The notes: generated from the letters alone by a model not told the origin. 64,000 nucleotides of DNA from JAJPHF01 sp035293805 (GCA_035293805.1 DATGMD010000031.1:62001-126000), one strand, 5' to 3'; counted from the first letter of the stretch, positions 1 through 7,694 are shown. Numbers and translations are program-made.

Positions 1-585
1 GAGCGAGTTGATGATCTCCGCGATGTCGGCAGGGTGCATGTGCGCCAGGTCCTCGGCCGGCACCCGCAGCCGCACGCCCGACGGCCCGCTCTCCACGGGG
101 TCGATGGCGCACCAGTCGATCGTCTGGTGTGGTAGCTCGAGGTGCAGCGCCCGCGCCAGCGCCTCCACCGGGCGCTCGACGCCCAGCCGCCGCAGCAGGC
201 TGGTCGGGTCCACGTCCACGCCCATCAGGCGCAGCGAGCCGTCGGCCGGGGCCAGCTCCAGGTCGTTCACTCGCACGACGCGGCGACCGCGGATGTCGAT
301 GATCTGGCGATCGAGCACCTGCCGGGCCAGGAACAGGTCGTGGTCGGCGGGCGTGTAGGCCTCGAGCTGGTCGCGCGGCGCAAGCAGGCGGACGCGGCTC
401 TCGTCTAGCTCGGCCACGTCGGCCCAGGGCAGCAGGACGCGCTCGCCGCGCCGCGGCTGCGCCACGAGGGCCTGGATCGCGGGGTAGTCGGTGTCGGCAG
501 GAACGATTAGGTCGACGAGCTTGCCGACCGTCTGGCCGGCGGCGTCGCAGACCGGCCGGCCGAGGAGCGTGCTGAAGTGAGCCAT
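1..585 (-). CDS. MgtE intracellular-domain / PRC-barrel protein (partial, C-terminus off the left edge)
   Basis: 195 codons are visible, reading off the left edge. The ATG at 585 has a GGAGG Shine-Dalgarno at 598-594. Residues 1-80 (MAHFSTLLGRPV, then GERVLLPWADV) look like a PRC-barrel, with a second similar segment at about 85-140. The visible end, HPADIAEIINSL, matches the beginning of the MgtE N-terminal (magnesium-sensing helical) domain. Proteins of this build usually continue with MgtE_N and paired CBS domains and lack the transport channel, often sitting beside NRAMP or MgtE transporters. The role would be sensing or regulating divalent metal handling in the cytoplasm. The structured leader upstream supports regulated expression. 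Whether a membrane channel follows cannot be seen. Confidence 0.75.
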   Translation of the reverse strand, partial: MAHFSTLLGRPVCDAAGQTVGKLVDLIVPADTDYPAIQALVAQPRRGERVLLPWADVAELDESRVRLLAPRDQLEAYTPADHDLFLARQVLDRQIIDIRGRRVVRVNDLELAPADGSLRLMGVDVDPTSLLRRLGVERPVEALARALHLELPHQTIDWCAIDPVESGPSGVRLRVPAEDLAHMHPADIAEIINSL

Positions 586-846
586 GGCGACCACCTCCCA
601 CCAGGGCGGAATAAAACAACCTTCCTCGTCAGCGGAGGAAGGCTGTGAGTGGTGGTCGCCGTCGCACCGGCGCGAGCCGGGCGACTACTTCAGTAGACGG
701 GCCGGCCGGCGCGCGGGCGGAGCGAGCCGTCCCCCGCGTGACGAGCAGCGTTGGGCCGAGTAACTACTTGGACCAGCGTCGGATCGATCGGCGTCCATAG
801 GTCGCCTATTTACTCCTGACGCGCCGGGCTGATGCGCCACCGGCGC
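586..846 (-). promoter_or_regulatory. Structured 5' leader with candidate transcription/translation switch
   Basis: About 260 nt separate the predicted transcription start from the MgtE-like ATG at 585. The leader contains an intrinsic terminator (642-610). A perfect 10-bp inverted repeat (660-651 with 595-586) would pair across the terminator and cover the end of the Shine-Dalgarno region just before the ATG. The same 660-655 segment can instead pair with 685-680, enclosing a GC hairpin at 680-667. Two mutually exclusive pairings plus a terminator is riboswitch-like architecture. I could not match the upper part to the M-box consensus by eye, so the ligand is unknown. Confidence 0.55.
610..642 (-). 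terminator. Intrinsic terminator inside the leader (attenuator)
   Basis: On the minus strand CCTTCCTC (642-635) and GAGGAAGG (627-620) form an 8-bp stem with a 7-nt loop, followed directly by TTGTTTTATT (619-610). It lies 25 nt upstream of the MgtE-like start codon, so it would attenuate that gene. Confidence 0.7.
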
Positions 847-852
847 AATGCT

Positions 853-881
853 ATTCTAGCACTGGCTCCGAGCGCGAACAA
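853..881 (-). promoter_or_regulatory. Sigma-70-type promoter of the MgtE-like gene
   Basis: On the minus strand TTGTTC (881-876) is followed after exactly 17 nt by TAGAAT (858-853). Transcription would start near 846 and run through the structured leader. The -10 matches 5 of 6 consensus bases; the -35 is weaker. Confidence 0.55.
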
Positions 882-922
882 CGCGCGAGCGTTGGCGCGA
901 CGGAAGGTTTGTGACGCAATGC

Positions 923-1708
923 TCAGAATTCGTGACTCGTGAAGTCGGCCGGCACGGCGACGGCTCCCGCGAACCTGGCCGCCGCCTCGGCGCGCTGCGT
1001 CTCGGGTGTGATCGCGTCCGTCGGCGTGAAGTGTACGAGCCACAGCACCGCCGCACCTGCCGCTCGCGCCACCCCGCCCGCTTGCGCGGCCGTGCTGTGC
1101 GCGAAGCGGTGCGCGTCTGCCTCGTCGCGGGCCGCGAAGGTCGCCTCGTGGATCAGCAAGTCCGCCCCGGCCGCTAGGCGCTCGACAGCCACGCAGGCCG
1201 CCGTGTCGCTGGAATAGGCTACGGTTGCGCCGCTGGCCTTCGACTCGACCCGGACGGCCACGGAGGGCACCGAGTGCTCCGTGGGGGCCGTCCAGACGCG
1301 GAAGTCGGCGGTTTCCAGGACCGGGGCGTCGGCTGCGCTGGCCGGGAGCGCCACGCGGGGCAGGGCGAACGGCTCCCGGTCGCCGAAGGGGGCGAATGCG
1401 CCGAGCGCGCGGTCGACCAGCTCCTGCACCGCCGGCAGGCCGAGCACCGGCAGCGGGGCCGTGCGCCCGGCCAGCCAGAGGCTCTGGAGCAGGCCCGGCA
1501 GGCCGTGCGTGTGGTCGGTGTGCTCGTGCGTGAGCAGCAGGTGGGTCAGCCGGGTGGGTGCCACCCCGGCCCGCAGCAGCTTCGCGTAGGCGCCGCCCGG
1601 GCAATCCACCAGGACCGCGCTCGCCGCGCCGACGAAGACCAGCGCCGTATTGTCGCGCTCCGCCGTGGGGAGCGCGGCGGCGGTCCCGAGCAGCGTGCAG
1701 CGCGCCAT
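923..1708 (-). CDS. RNase Z-like metallo-beta-lactamase-fold hydrolase
   Basis: A 261-residue zinc-dependent hydrolase with the metallo-beta-lactamase fold. The metal motif THEHTDH at about residues 60-66 is the HxHxDH signature. Later family landmarks are YSSDT (acidic metal ligand region), LIHEATF and a final WLVHFTP histidine. The HEATF and HST.. motifs resemble RNase Z (ElaC), the tRNA 3'-end endonuclease. At 261 residues it is shorter than typical RNase Z (about 305), and the exosite arm is not obvious, so it may be another member of the superfamily acting on a small substrate. The start follows the ychF stop by 9 nt, so the two are probably cotranscribed. Confidence 0.75.
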   Translation of the reverse strand: MARCTLLGTAAALPTAERDNTALVFVGAASAVLVDCPGGAYAKLLRAGVAPTRLTHLLLTHEHTDHTHGLPGLLQSLWLAGRTAPLPVLGLPAVQELVDRALGAFAPFGDREPFALPRVALPASAADAPVLETADFRVWTAPTEHSVPSVAVRVESKASGATVAYSSDTAACVAVERLAAGADLLIHEATFAARDEADAHRFAHSTAAQAGGVARAAGAAVLWLVHFTPTDAITPETQRAEAAARFAGAVAVPADFTSHEF

Positions 1709-1717
1709 TGGCGTCGC

Positions 1718-2821
1718 CTAGCGGCCCGCGAGGAAGTGCGTCACGTCGCCGTCCTGCATGGCGTAGTCCTTGCCCACCTGGCGGAGGGCGCCCGCGGTGC
1801 GCGCCGCCGCCCAGGTCCCTAGCCGCACGAGGTCGTCGTAGGGCACGATCTCGGCGCGGATGAAGGCTTTCTGGAAGTCGCTGTGGATGGTGCCCGCCGC
1901 CTCCGGCGCCAGCGTGCCGCGCGGCACCGGCCAGGCGCGCACCTCGTCCTCGCCGGCCGTCAGGAACGAGACGAGCCCCGCCACCTGGTACATCTCCGCC
2001 AGCACGCGCTCGGCGGCCGGCTCGGCCAGGCCCAGCGACTCGCGGAACGCTGCCGCCTCTTCCGGCTCCAGCTCGGCCAGCTCTGCCTCCCACTGAGCCA
2101 TCAGCGACACCACGCCGGTGCCCGCGTGCGCCTGTGCCGCGCGCAGCGCCGCCTCCACGGCCTCGCGCGCCGGCCAGCTCGCCTCGTCCAGATTCGCCAC
2201 GAGCAGCGTGGGCTTCCCGGTCAGGAAGCCGTAGCCGCGCAACAGGCGCTCCTCCTCGGGCGTGAACGTCAGGTCGCGGACCACGCCGCCGGCGTCGAGC
2301 TGCGCCCGGACGCGCTCCAGCGCCTCTCGCTCACGCTCGCGTGCCGCGCGCTCGGCGGCCGGCAGCTTGCGGATCTCGCCCCCCAGCCGCTCCAGCCGCC
2401 CCTCGGCGATCAGCAGGTCCGCGAGCGCTAGCTCGGTCGCGCCCTCTTGTGCGCGTGCTGCCATCGCGGCGGGCAGTCCCGCGAGGTCGGCGGCGTCGAA
2501 ACCCGCGACGACGTGCAGCAGCGCGTCCACCTGCCGCAGCTGCGCCAGGTAGCCCGGCGCCTGGCGCGTGCCGGGCTGGGCCTCGGCCGCCAAGCGCGGC
2601 ACGTCGCTGTACTCCACCTCGGCCGGCGTCACCTTGCGCGGGTGGTACATCTCGGCCAGCACGCCCAGCCGCGGGTCGGGCACTTTCACCGTCGCCACGC
2701 GCGGCGTTAGTCCCGCGAACGTGCGGCCGGCCGCGGCCTGCGCGCCGCTGCTTCGGACCAGCGCGTCGAAGACCGTGCTCTTCCCTGCCCGCGGCAGCCC
2801 CACCAGCCCCACTCGCAGCAA
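1718..2821 (-). CDS. ychF: Ribosome-binding ATPase YchF (OLA1 family)
   Basis: A cytoplasmic P-loop protein of 367 residues, the normal family length. The G1 motif is GLPRAGKST near the N-terminus (usually GLPNVGKST). The G4-equivalent NLDE keeps the NxxE pattern that makes YchF prefer ATP over GTP. A coiled-coil insertion lies in the middle (about 130-200, rich in Arg/Glu/Ala) and a TGS-like domain at the end finishes with MQDGDVTHF. It starts with TTG, supported by AGGAG about 7 nt upstream. It is followed closely by the hydrolase gene on the same strand. YchF binds ribosomes and affects stress responses; that role is from the family. Confidence 0.92.
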   Translation of the reverse strand: MLRVGLVGLPRAGKSTVFDALVRSSGAQAAAGRTFAGLTPRVATVKVPDPRLGVLAEMYHPRKVTPAEVEYSDVPRLAAEAQPGTRQAPGYLAQLRQVDALLHVVAGFDAADLAGLPAAMAARAQEGATELALADLLIAEGRLERLGGEIRKLPAAERAAREREREALERVRAQLDAGGVVRDLTFTPEEERLLRGYGFLTGKPTLLVANLDEASWPAREAVEAALRAAQAHAGTGVVSLMAQWEAELAELEPEEAAAFRESLGLAEPAAERVLAEMYQVAGLVSFLTAGEDEVRAWPVPRGTLAPEAAGTIHSDFQKAFIRAEIVPYDDLVRLGTWAAARTAGALRQVGKDYAMQDGDVTHFLAGR

Positions 2822-2912
2822 CGTCCTGCTCCTGTCGCGCCGGGGCCGCGGCCCCGGGACACCTTACCAATGAATTCTACGGCATCGCGCCGTGGCCACC
2901 GCTTGACGGATA

Positions 2913-2942
2913 GTCGCGCGCCTTCCTATAGTCTCTCGCGCG
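2913..2942 (+). promoter_or_regulatory. Sigma-70-type promoter of the ygiB/ygiC-like cluster
   Basis: TTGACG (2913-2918) and TATAGT (2937-2942) are separated by 18 nt. Transcription would start near 2949, about 30 nt before the ATG at 2979. It is one of the best promoter matches in the window. Confidence 0.65.
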
Positions 2943-2978
2943 CCGCCGAAGACGCGCCTGGACTTGCAGGAACGCCGC

Positions 2979-3914
2979 ATGCCGGAGCGCGCTCGCGCCT
3001 CCCGCCCCCGTGGCCCCGCGCGCTCGGGCGAGACGCCCGCTCCCTCGCGTCGCCCCGCCGCCCGGCGGGCACCGTCGCGCGCGCGTCCGCCGGCCGCGCT
3101 GCCATCCGCGCCCGCTAGCGTCGTGCCGCCCCCGATCGAGCGCGCGGCGCCGCCCGTACCGGTGGCCGACGCCACCGCCGAGCCGAACGCGGCCGCGGCT
3201 CGCCTCGGCGACTTTACGCGCCGCGTCGCGGAGTCGCTGAAGGCGCACCGGTCGGCGAGCGTGCGGCTGTCCGCCGCGTTCCTGATGGCAGCCGCCGTGG
3301 CGTGCGGGCCGACCAGCCCGCCGCCGACCGGCCCCACCCCGACGCCCGTGCCCGGCACAACTCCGGTGCCCGGGGCGACCCCCGCGCCTCGGCCGTCGGG
3401 CGGCGGCTGGGTCGGGCCGCTGTTCATCCCGTTCCCGTTCCCGCTCGGCGGCTACGGCGGCAACGGGGGCTACGGCGGGTCGCGTGGCGGCGGGGTCGTC
3501 CCGGTCCCGGTACCGAATGGGGGCAGCTACCGCGACGGTCCCGCGCCCGGCGACTACCGTGCGCCGGCGGGCAACGGCACGAGCGGCCAGAGCGGCGGCG
3601 CGGGCGGCGGCGGTGCGGCGAGCGGTCGCGGCGACGCGGTCAGCGGCCAGTCGGGCGGCACCGGCGCGGGCACGGCCGCGAGCGGCCGGGGCGGCGCCGC
3701 CAGCGGCCAGAGCGGCGGGACGGGCAGCGGCTCCGCGGCTAGCGGCCGGGGCGGCGCGACGAGCGGGCAAAGCGGCGGCACCGGCAGCGGCTCGGCGGCC
3801 TCGGGCCGCGGCGGCTCTAGCGCCGGCGGTGGGGGCGTGAGCGCGCCGTCGTCGGGCGGTTTCAGCAGCGGCAGCGGGGCGCGCGGCGGCGCCTCCAGCG
3901 GCTCCGGCGGCTAG
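2979..3914 (+). CDS. Gly/Ser-repeat lipoprotein-like protein, YgiB (DUF1190)-like
   Basis: 311 residues. ATG at 2979 is preceded by AGGAA; an in-frame TTG at 2964 is an alternative. Residues 1-90 are Arg/Pro/Ala-rich. A short hydrophobic stretch (about 92-105) ends in AAAVACG, a lipobox-like Cys, followed by a Pro/Thr spacer, GWVGPLFIPFPFPLGG, a GSYRDG segment, and a tail of four 20-residue Gly/Ser/Arg repeats with GSGG at the end. This order (basic N-terminus, lipobox, hydrophobic GG patch, Gly/Arg-rich tail) is that of E. coli YgiB/YjfM, which are encoded beside YgiC/YjfC ligases, as here. The composition makes homology uncertain. It may be exported and may be the substrate of the downstream ligase (inference). 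Confidence 0.5.
   Translation: MPERARASRPRGPARSGETPAPSRRPAARRAPSRARPPAALPSAPASVVPPPIERAAPPVPVADATAEPNAAAARLGDFTRRVAESLKAHRSASVRLSAAFLMAAAVACGPTSPPPTGPTPTPVPGTTPVPGATPAPRPSGGGWVGPLFIPFPFPLGGYGGNGGYGGSRGGGVVPVPVPNGGSYRDGPAPGDYRAPAGNGTSGQSGGAGGGGAASGRGDAVSGQSGGTGAGTAASGRGGAASGQSGGTGSGSAASGRGGATSGQSGGTGSGSAASGRGGSSAGGGGVSAPSSGGFSSGSGARGGASSGSGG
3582..3821 (+). repeat. Four in-frame 60-bp tandem repeats
   Basis: Units begin at 3582, 3642, 3702 and 3762, each opening with AGCGG(C/G)CA. They encode a 20-residue unit of the form SGQSGGTGxGxAASGRGGxx. Divergence is small, so copy number could vary between strains. Confidence 0.85.
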
Positions 3915-3928
3915 CCAGGTACACCGAC

Positions 3929-4150
3929 ATGACGACCGATCAGCACGCCGCACGCCGCGCTCCGCACTCGCTCAAGCGGCTGCGCGAGCTGCTGCGCGCC
4001 TCGCCGCTGATCGCGCCCGAGCTGCGCGCGCACTGGCTGCGCGTGTTGCCCCACCTGTCCGCCGAGCAGCGGGCAGAATTGGCCGCGCTGCTCGCCGCGG
4101 GCACCCCCGACGATCCGTCGTCGGCCTCCGCGGATGCCCGCCGCGCCTAG
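3929..4150 (+). CDS. Small helical protein of unknown function
   Basis: 73 residues with no recognised domain. After a short His/Arg-rich N-terminus there are two predicted amphipathic helices (SLKRLRELLR and AEQRAELAALL) and an acidic/Ser tail. It begins 14 nt after the repeat protein and overlaps the next gene by 17 nt, so translational coupling is likely. No signal peptide or membrane segment. Its place between a YgiB-like protein and the ligase suggests an accessory role. Confidence 0.6.
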   Translation: MTTDQHAARRAPHSLKRLRELLRASPLIAPELRAHWLRVLPHLSAEQRAELAALLAAGTPDDPSSASADARRA

Positions 4151-4862
4151 CGCCCGCGCGGCCTATCGCCGCTGGTACGCGGCGGCCGGGCCGTGGGCGG
4201 GCTTCTTTCGCGCCGTGCCGCTCGTCGCCCTGGCGCACGGCGCGGTCCCATTCCCGAGAGCCGCGTGCGACCCGCCGCCTGGACCGAGTGCGGCGCTCGT
4301 CCGGGCAGGCGGGGACGAGGGGTGGCTGGGCCGCGCGGACGTGCTGCTCGTATTGGACTTGCCGGGAGCGTCCAGTGTGGCGACGGTCGCGGGGCTGGCG
4401 CGCTGGGGCGTGCGGCCCGTGCTGCTGGTCTTCCTCTGGCCGGAGCCTGACGCTTTGCTTCCCGCGGACGCATTGCTGGGCGCGCTGCTCCAGCACGCGC
4501 CGCGACTCCCCGCTCCGGCCGCGCCGCCAAGCGAGCCGGCGCAGCATGGGATTGGGCTGGGGCGTGAGCGGGCGATGGCGCCGGCGACCGCGCCCAGTGT
4601 CCAAGTCGCGGCGCAGTACGCGCTTGTCCTCGGGCGCGAGCGGGCGAGCCCGGCCAGTCCCGCCGACCTTGCGACGCGTTTCGACAATCGCTACGCGCTG
4701 GGCGCGATCGACCTACCGAGCACGGCGCGGCTGCGCGCCGGCGGCGTGGGCGCAGTCGTCGCCTGCCGCGATCGCGCTACCCCGCCGGCTGCCGACCTAA
4801 CGGAGTACCTGGATGGCCTGGAGGCGGCCGGCGTGCCGATCCGTCGCCTGGCCCTCGGCTGA
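4134..4862 (+). CDS. Uncharacterised protein of the ATP-grasp ligase cluster
   Basis: 242 residues, no recognised family. The central part (ADVLLVLDLPGASSVATVAGLARWGVRP in two blocks) has the look of alternating strand and helix, as in a small alpha/beta domain. The second half contains two copies of a LGRER motif about 25 residues apart. No membrane segment or signal peptide. The start ATG overlaps the previous gene and the stop lies 3 nt before the ligase start, so the three are one operon. A function in recruiting or recognising the ligase substrate is possible but not shown. Confidence 0.65.
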   Translation: MPAAPSARAAYRRWYAAAGPWAGFFRAVPLVALAHGAVPFPRAACDPPPGPSAALVRAGGDEGWLGRADVLLVLDLPGASSVATVAGLARWGVRPVLLVFLWPEPDALLPADALLGALLQHAPRLPAPAAPPSEPAQHGIGLGRERAMAPATAPSVQVAAQYALVLGRERASPASPADLATRFDNRYALGAIDLPSTARLRAGGVGAVVACRDRATPPAADLTEYLDGLEAAGVPIRRLALG

Positions 4863-4865
4863 CTC

Positions 4866-6140
4866 ATGTACACGCTGGCCCCCGCCCACGTCGCGGCCGA
4901 CCCCGCGGCCTACGGTGCCCGCTGGACCGCCTATCTCCACGAGGCCGCGTGGCGCTACTTCCTCTACGACAGCACGGTGGCCGGCGAGCGCTACCTGGCG
5001 CTGAACGCCCTGGTCCTCGACGCCGCTGCCCTCGCTCGCCTGGTCGCCGCGACGGAGACGCTGGGGCGCGCGTTCGCGCGGGCGACCCGCGTCGTCCAGC
5101 GCGACCGGCCGACGCTGGAGCGGCTGGGCTTTCCCTGGGCCGTCGCGGAGATGCTGCTGCACGAGCCGGCGGGGCCGCTCCTCTCGCCGTTGGGACGCTT
5201 CGACTTCCTGCTCGACGAGGCCGGGGAGTGGCGCCTGCTGGAATACAACAGCGATACGCCATCGGGCGTGCGCGAGACGATCGGCGCGGAGCGGCTGCTC
5301 TACCGCGCGCTGGGCCGGCCGGGCCGCGACGTGCGGCTGGGGGCGCGGCTCGCGCCGCGCACCCGCCGCGCCTTCGCGCGCCTGCTGGCGGCCGCCCCCC
5401 GTGCGGTGCGCCGACTGGGCCTCGTCACCGACGCGGGCTACGCCGAAGACCTCGCCCAGCTCTTGTTCCTGCGCGAGCTGCTCGCGCCGCTCGGACTGGA
5501 GATCGTGCTGGGCGACGTGAGCAATCTCAGCGTGCGCCGCGGCCGGGTCCACGTGCTGGGCCGCGAGGTCCAGGCGCTCTACCGGCTGTATCCCGTCGAG
5601 CGCCTGTACGGCCACCCGGTCTTCCCCGGCCTCATGGACGCCGCCCTCGCCGGGCGGGTCGTCCTGCTCAATCCCGTGGCGGCGCTGCTCGCCCAGGACA
5701 AGGCGCTGCTGGCGTGGATCTGGGAGCGCCGCGAGGACGCGCTGTTTCCCGCGGACGAGCGCGCGGCCATCGCCCGCCACCTGCCCGAGACGTACCTGGT
5801 GACGGACGCGCCCGCCGACCTCGACCGGCGCGCGTTCGTGGTGAAGGAGTTCTTCGGCCGCGAGGGCGAGGAGGTGTACTTCGGCGACCGCGTCGACGAT
5901 GCCGACTGGGAGCGCTGCCGCGCCTGGCGCACGTTCGTGGTCCAGCGCCTGGTGACGAGCCAGACCGTGGACGATGTCCTGTGGCAAGACGGCGCCCCGG
6001 CCATCGTCCCAGGTATTCCGTGCGTCGGCAGCTACCTGGCCGGCGATCGCTGGGGCGGCCTCTACGTGCGCCTCGGCGACCGCGTCACCACTAACCGCGC
6101 GCGGCACGTCGGCGCGTTCAGTGAATCGCCGACGCGATGA
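4866..6140 (+). CDS. Glutathionylspermidine synthase-like ATP-grasp ligase (YgiC/YjfC type)
   Basis: 424 residues. The family landmark LEYNSDTPSG (about residues 125-135) corresponds to the E/L-x-N-x-DTP motif of the synthetase domain. The C-terminal half has VVKEFFGREGEEV, FVVQRL and the ending GGLYVRLGDRVTTN, the ATP-grasp core that binds ATP and magnesium. There is no N-terminal CHAP amidase domain, so it is of the YgiC type: it should join an amine to a carboxylate through an acyl-phosphate, with unknown substrate. Context with a YgiB-like protein upstream and DUF350 immediately downstream (convergent, 23 bp overlap) repeats the enterobacterial arrangement. Confidence 0.85.
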   Translation: MYTLAPAHVAADPAAYGARWTAYLHEAAWRYFLYDSTVAGERYLALNALVLDAAALARLVAATETLGRAFARATRVVQRDRPTLERLGFPWAVAEMLLHEPAGPLLSPLGRFDFLLDEAGEWRLLEYNSDTPSGVRETIGAERLLYRALGRPGRDVRLGARLAPRTRRAFARLLAAAPRAVRRLGLVTDAGYAEDLAQLLFLRELLAPLGLEIVLGDVSNLSVRRGRVHVLGREVQALYRLYPVERLYGHPVFPGLMDAALAGRVVLLNPVAALLAQDKALLAWIWERREDALFPADERAAIARHLPETYLVTDAPADLDRRAFVVKEFFGREGEEVYFGDRVDDADWERCRAWRTFVVQRLVTSQTVDDVLWQDGAPAIVPGIPCVGSYLAGDRWGGLYVRLGDRVTTNRARHVGAFSESPTR

Positions 6141-6336
6141 TCACGGCGAGCGCGATCAGGAAGCCGCCGGCGAGGATGGAGGCCGCAACGTTGTTCTTCT
6201 CGAAGATCTCGCGGCCCAGGTCGTGCGGTGTGGCCCAGTCGAAGACTTTGTAGGCGACGAGGAGGAGGATGCCGCCCAGGATGGCGTAGACGATGGAGGA
6301 GAGGAAGAGAAAGAGTTCGCGACCCCAGTCGACCAT
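6118..6336 (-). CDS. DUF350 (YjfL-like) small membrane protein
   Basis: 72 residues with two transmembrane helices (about 10-28 and 50-70). Between them lies the conserved DLGREIFEKNNVAASIL, followed by GGFLIALAVIIASAI. This is the DUF350 half-unit (a full protein often has two). GAGGAG lies a few nt before the ATG at 6336. Its 3' end overlaps the ligase gene on the other strand by 23 bp. DUF350 proteins are repeatedly found with YgiC-type ligases, which strengthens both calls. Confidence 0.85.
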   Translation of the reverse strand: MVDWGRELFLFLSSIVYAILGGILLLVAYKVFDWATPHDLGREIFEKNNVAASILAGGFLIALAVIIASAIH

Positions 6337-6659
6337 CGAGGCTCCTCATTCGCCGCGCGGCCGGCCCACGCGGCTCGTGGCGCGGCCATCGCCAGCCATT
6401 CGCTCCAGGTCGGACCCGCAGGCGCCTGGTACGGTGCGGGCCGGGCGCGCCGCGGCTCGGCGCCATCGCCGCGGCGCCTGGCATAGACGAGCGCGCCCGT
6501 GAGCAAGCCGGCGAGTATCACGCCGCCGATACGTAGCGCATCATAGCTGATTTGCAGGGCTGGCAGCACCAGCAACAGGCCGGCTACAACAGTGGTAACC
6601 GCCAGCCCCACGCCGCTGATCGAATCCTCTCGGCGGACGGTACGGTCTCGTGGTAGCAT
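6156..6659 (-). CDS. Small membrane protein overlapping the DUF350 gene
   Basis: The ATG at 6659 has GGAGGG at 6673-6668. Residues 15-60 contain two hydrophobic helices (VGLAVTTVVAGLLLVLPALQ and IGGVILAGLLTGALVY) and then a basic RRR stop-transfer. From about residue 108 the frame lies inside the DUF350 gene and becomes a Ser/Pro-rich stretch typical of an out-of-frame reading. Either the protein really has this tail or a frameshift hides an earlier end close to 6340. The N-terminal 105 residues look genuine and would be cotranslated with DUF350. Confidence 0.5.
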   Translation of the reverse strand: MLPRDRTVRREDSISGVGLAVTTVVAGLLLVLPALQISYDALRIGGVILAGLLTGALVYARRRGDGAEPRRARPAPYQAPAGPTWSEWLAMAAPRAAWAGRAANEEPRWSTGVANSFSSSPPSSTPSWAASSSSSPTKSSTGPHRTTWAARSSRRTTLRPPSSPAAS

Positions 6660-6848
6660 AATGCAGGCCCTCCTAGGTGCTGCAAGGCGAAGAGCCTCGG
6701 GGCGCTGTCCCTGTCCGCCTCCTTAACGCAAGCCCCGTGCCGCGCGATTCATCCCGCTCGGCCGCTGGGGGGCCGGTGGTCGGCCTGGCATATTCCTTGC
6801 CTACGCATACGCGACCGGACATCCGCGTCAGGGACTTAGGAGGATGTC

Positions 6849-7247
6849 GTGCAGTACGCGAGTGCACTCCACGAGACGCAGAACGGCGTGCGCCATCGCC
6901 CCGCGGCGGGCGAGCCGCTCGCCTTACTCCGCCCGGACGCCGAGCCGTGGTTGAGTCGCATCGCGACGGGGCTGCGCGAGGTCATGCGCCTCCAGCTCCT
7001 CGCGGCGCTGCTGCACGGCGAGCGCTCGGTGACCGAGCTGACGCAATTGCTGCGGCGCAGCCAGCCCAGCGTCAGCAAGCACCTCCGCGTGCTGCGCGAC
7101 CAGCAGCTAGTGCGCACCCGCCGCGAACGCAATCGCGTGTTCTACCGCATCGCCGACGACCAGCCGCCCGGCGAGGCGATCATCGCCTTGCTCGAGCTGC
7201 TCGAGCGCTCGCTGCCCGAACGCCGCCCCAGCCGCCGCCGCAGCTAG
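6849..7247 (+). CDS. ArsR-family winged-helix transcriptional regulator
   Basis: 132 residues. GTG start with AGGAGG at 6838-6843. A winged helix-turn-helix covers about 35-115: REVMRLQLLAALL, then SVTELTQLLRRSQPSVSKHLRVLRDQQLV (recognition helix) and the wing RNRVFYRI. No cysteine metal site of the ArsR/SmtB type is visible, so it is a non-metal or unknown-ligand member. It is divergent from the small membrane gene at 6659, with 189 nt between that could hold its operator. Confidence 0.85.
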   Translation: MQYASALHETQNGVRHRPAAGEPLALLRPDAEPWLSRIATGLREVMRLQLLAALLHGERSVTELTQLLRRSQPSVSKHLRVLRDQQLVRTRRERNRVFYRIADDQPPGEAIIALLELLERSLPERRPSRRRS

Positions 7248-7694
7248 GCGCGCTCGCCGGCCGCGCCTAGCCCGTCTGGCAAGCCGTCCTCCGCCCCCGC
7301 TCCCGCCGAGCGACGGCGCGCCCTAGTGCCCAGTGTGCCCAGGGACGGCCCTGGCCCCCCGCGCCCCTCGGCCCATCCCCCGCGGCCTTCGCCTCCCCTC
7401 CTCCAACTGTCGCCCATCCACGATGTTTCCCAACACCCACGCACCCAGCCTCCCTTCCGGTGGGGCAGCTAACGCTCCCCCATGGGCGGCTCGCCCGCCT
7501 GGTCGGTCCCCGCGTCGCCGTATCCGCTGCTCGTCCGACCAGGGCGCACTATAATGCCGCGGCGCCCGGGCTCGGTCGGGTGACTCGGCCCGGCAAGGCG
7601 ACTGATTCCGAATCCGGCGGTGAAGCTCCCGTACTCCCTCGCCCCCTGAGAGAGGAGCGACGCTCACAGTATTCCGCGTCGCAGGGTGCGGGCG
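7248..7694. other. Intergenic stretch before the M29/NicX-like gene
   Basis: No convincing gene. A perfect -10 hexamer TATAAT lies at 7550-7555 on the plus strand with only a weak -35 (CTGCTC at 7527). A transcript from here would have a 340-nt leader through the repeat array before the gene at 7891. No known riboswitch was recognised. Confidence 0.4.

Noticed and set aside
586..846. Calling the leader an M-box magnesium riboswitch
   Set aside because: The conserved M-box blocks could not be lined up by eye; only the gene context suggests it.
3554..3781. Minus-strand Pro/Leu repeat protein opposite the Gly/Ser repeats
   Set aside because: Simple complement of the 60-bp repeats, no start signal.
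4797..6107. Long minus-strand open frame opposite the ATP-grasp ligase
   Set aside because: Exact antisense of a well-supported gene; composition is that of a high-GC shadow frame.
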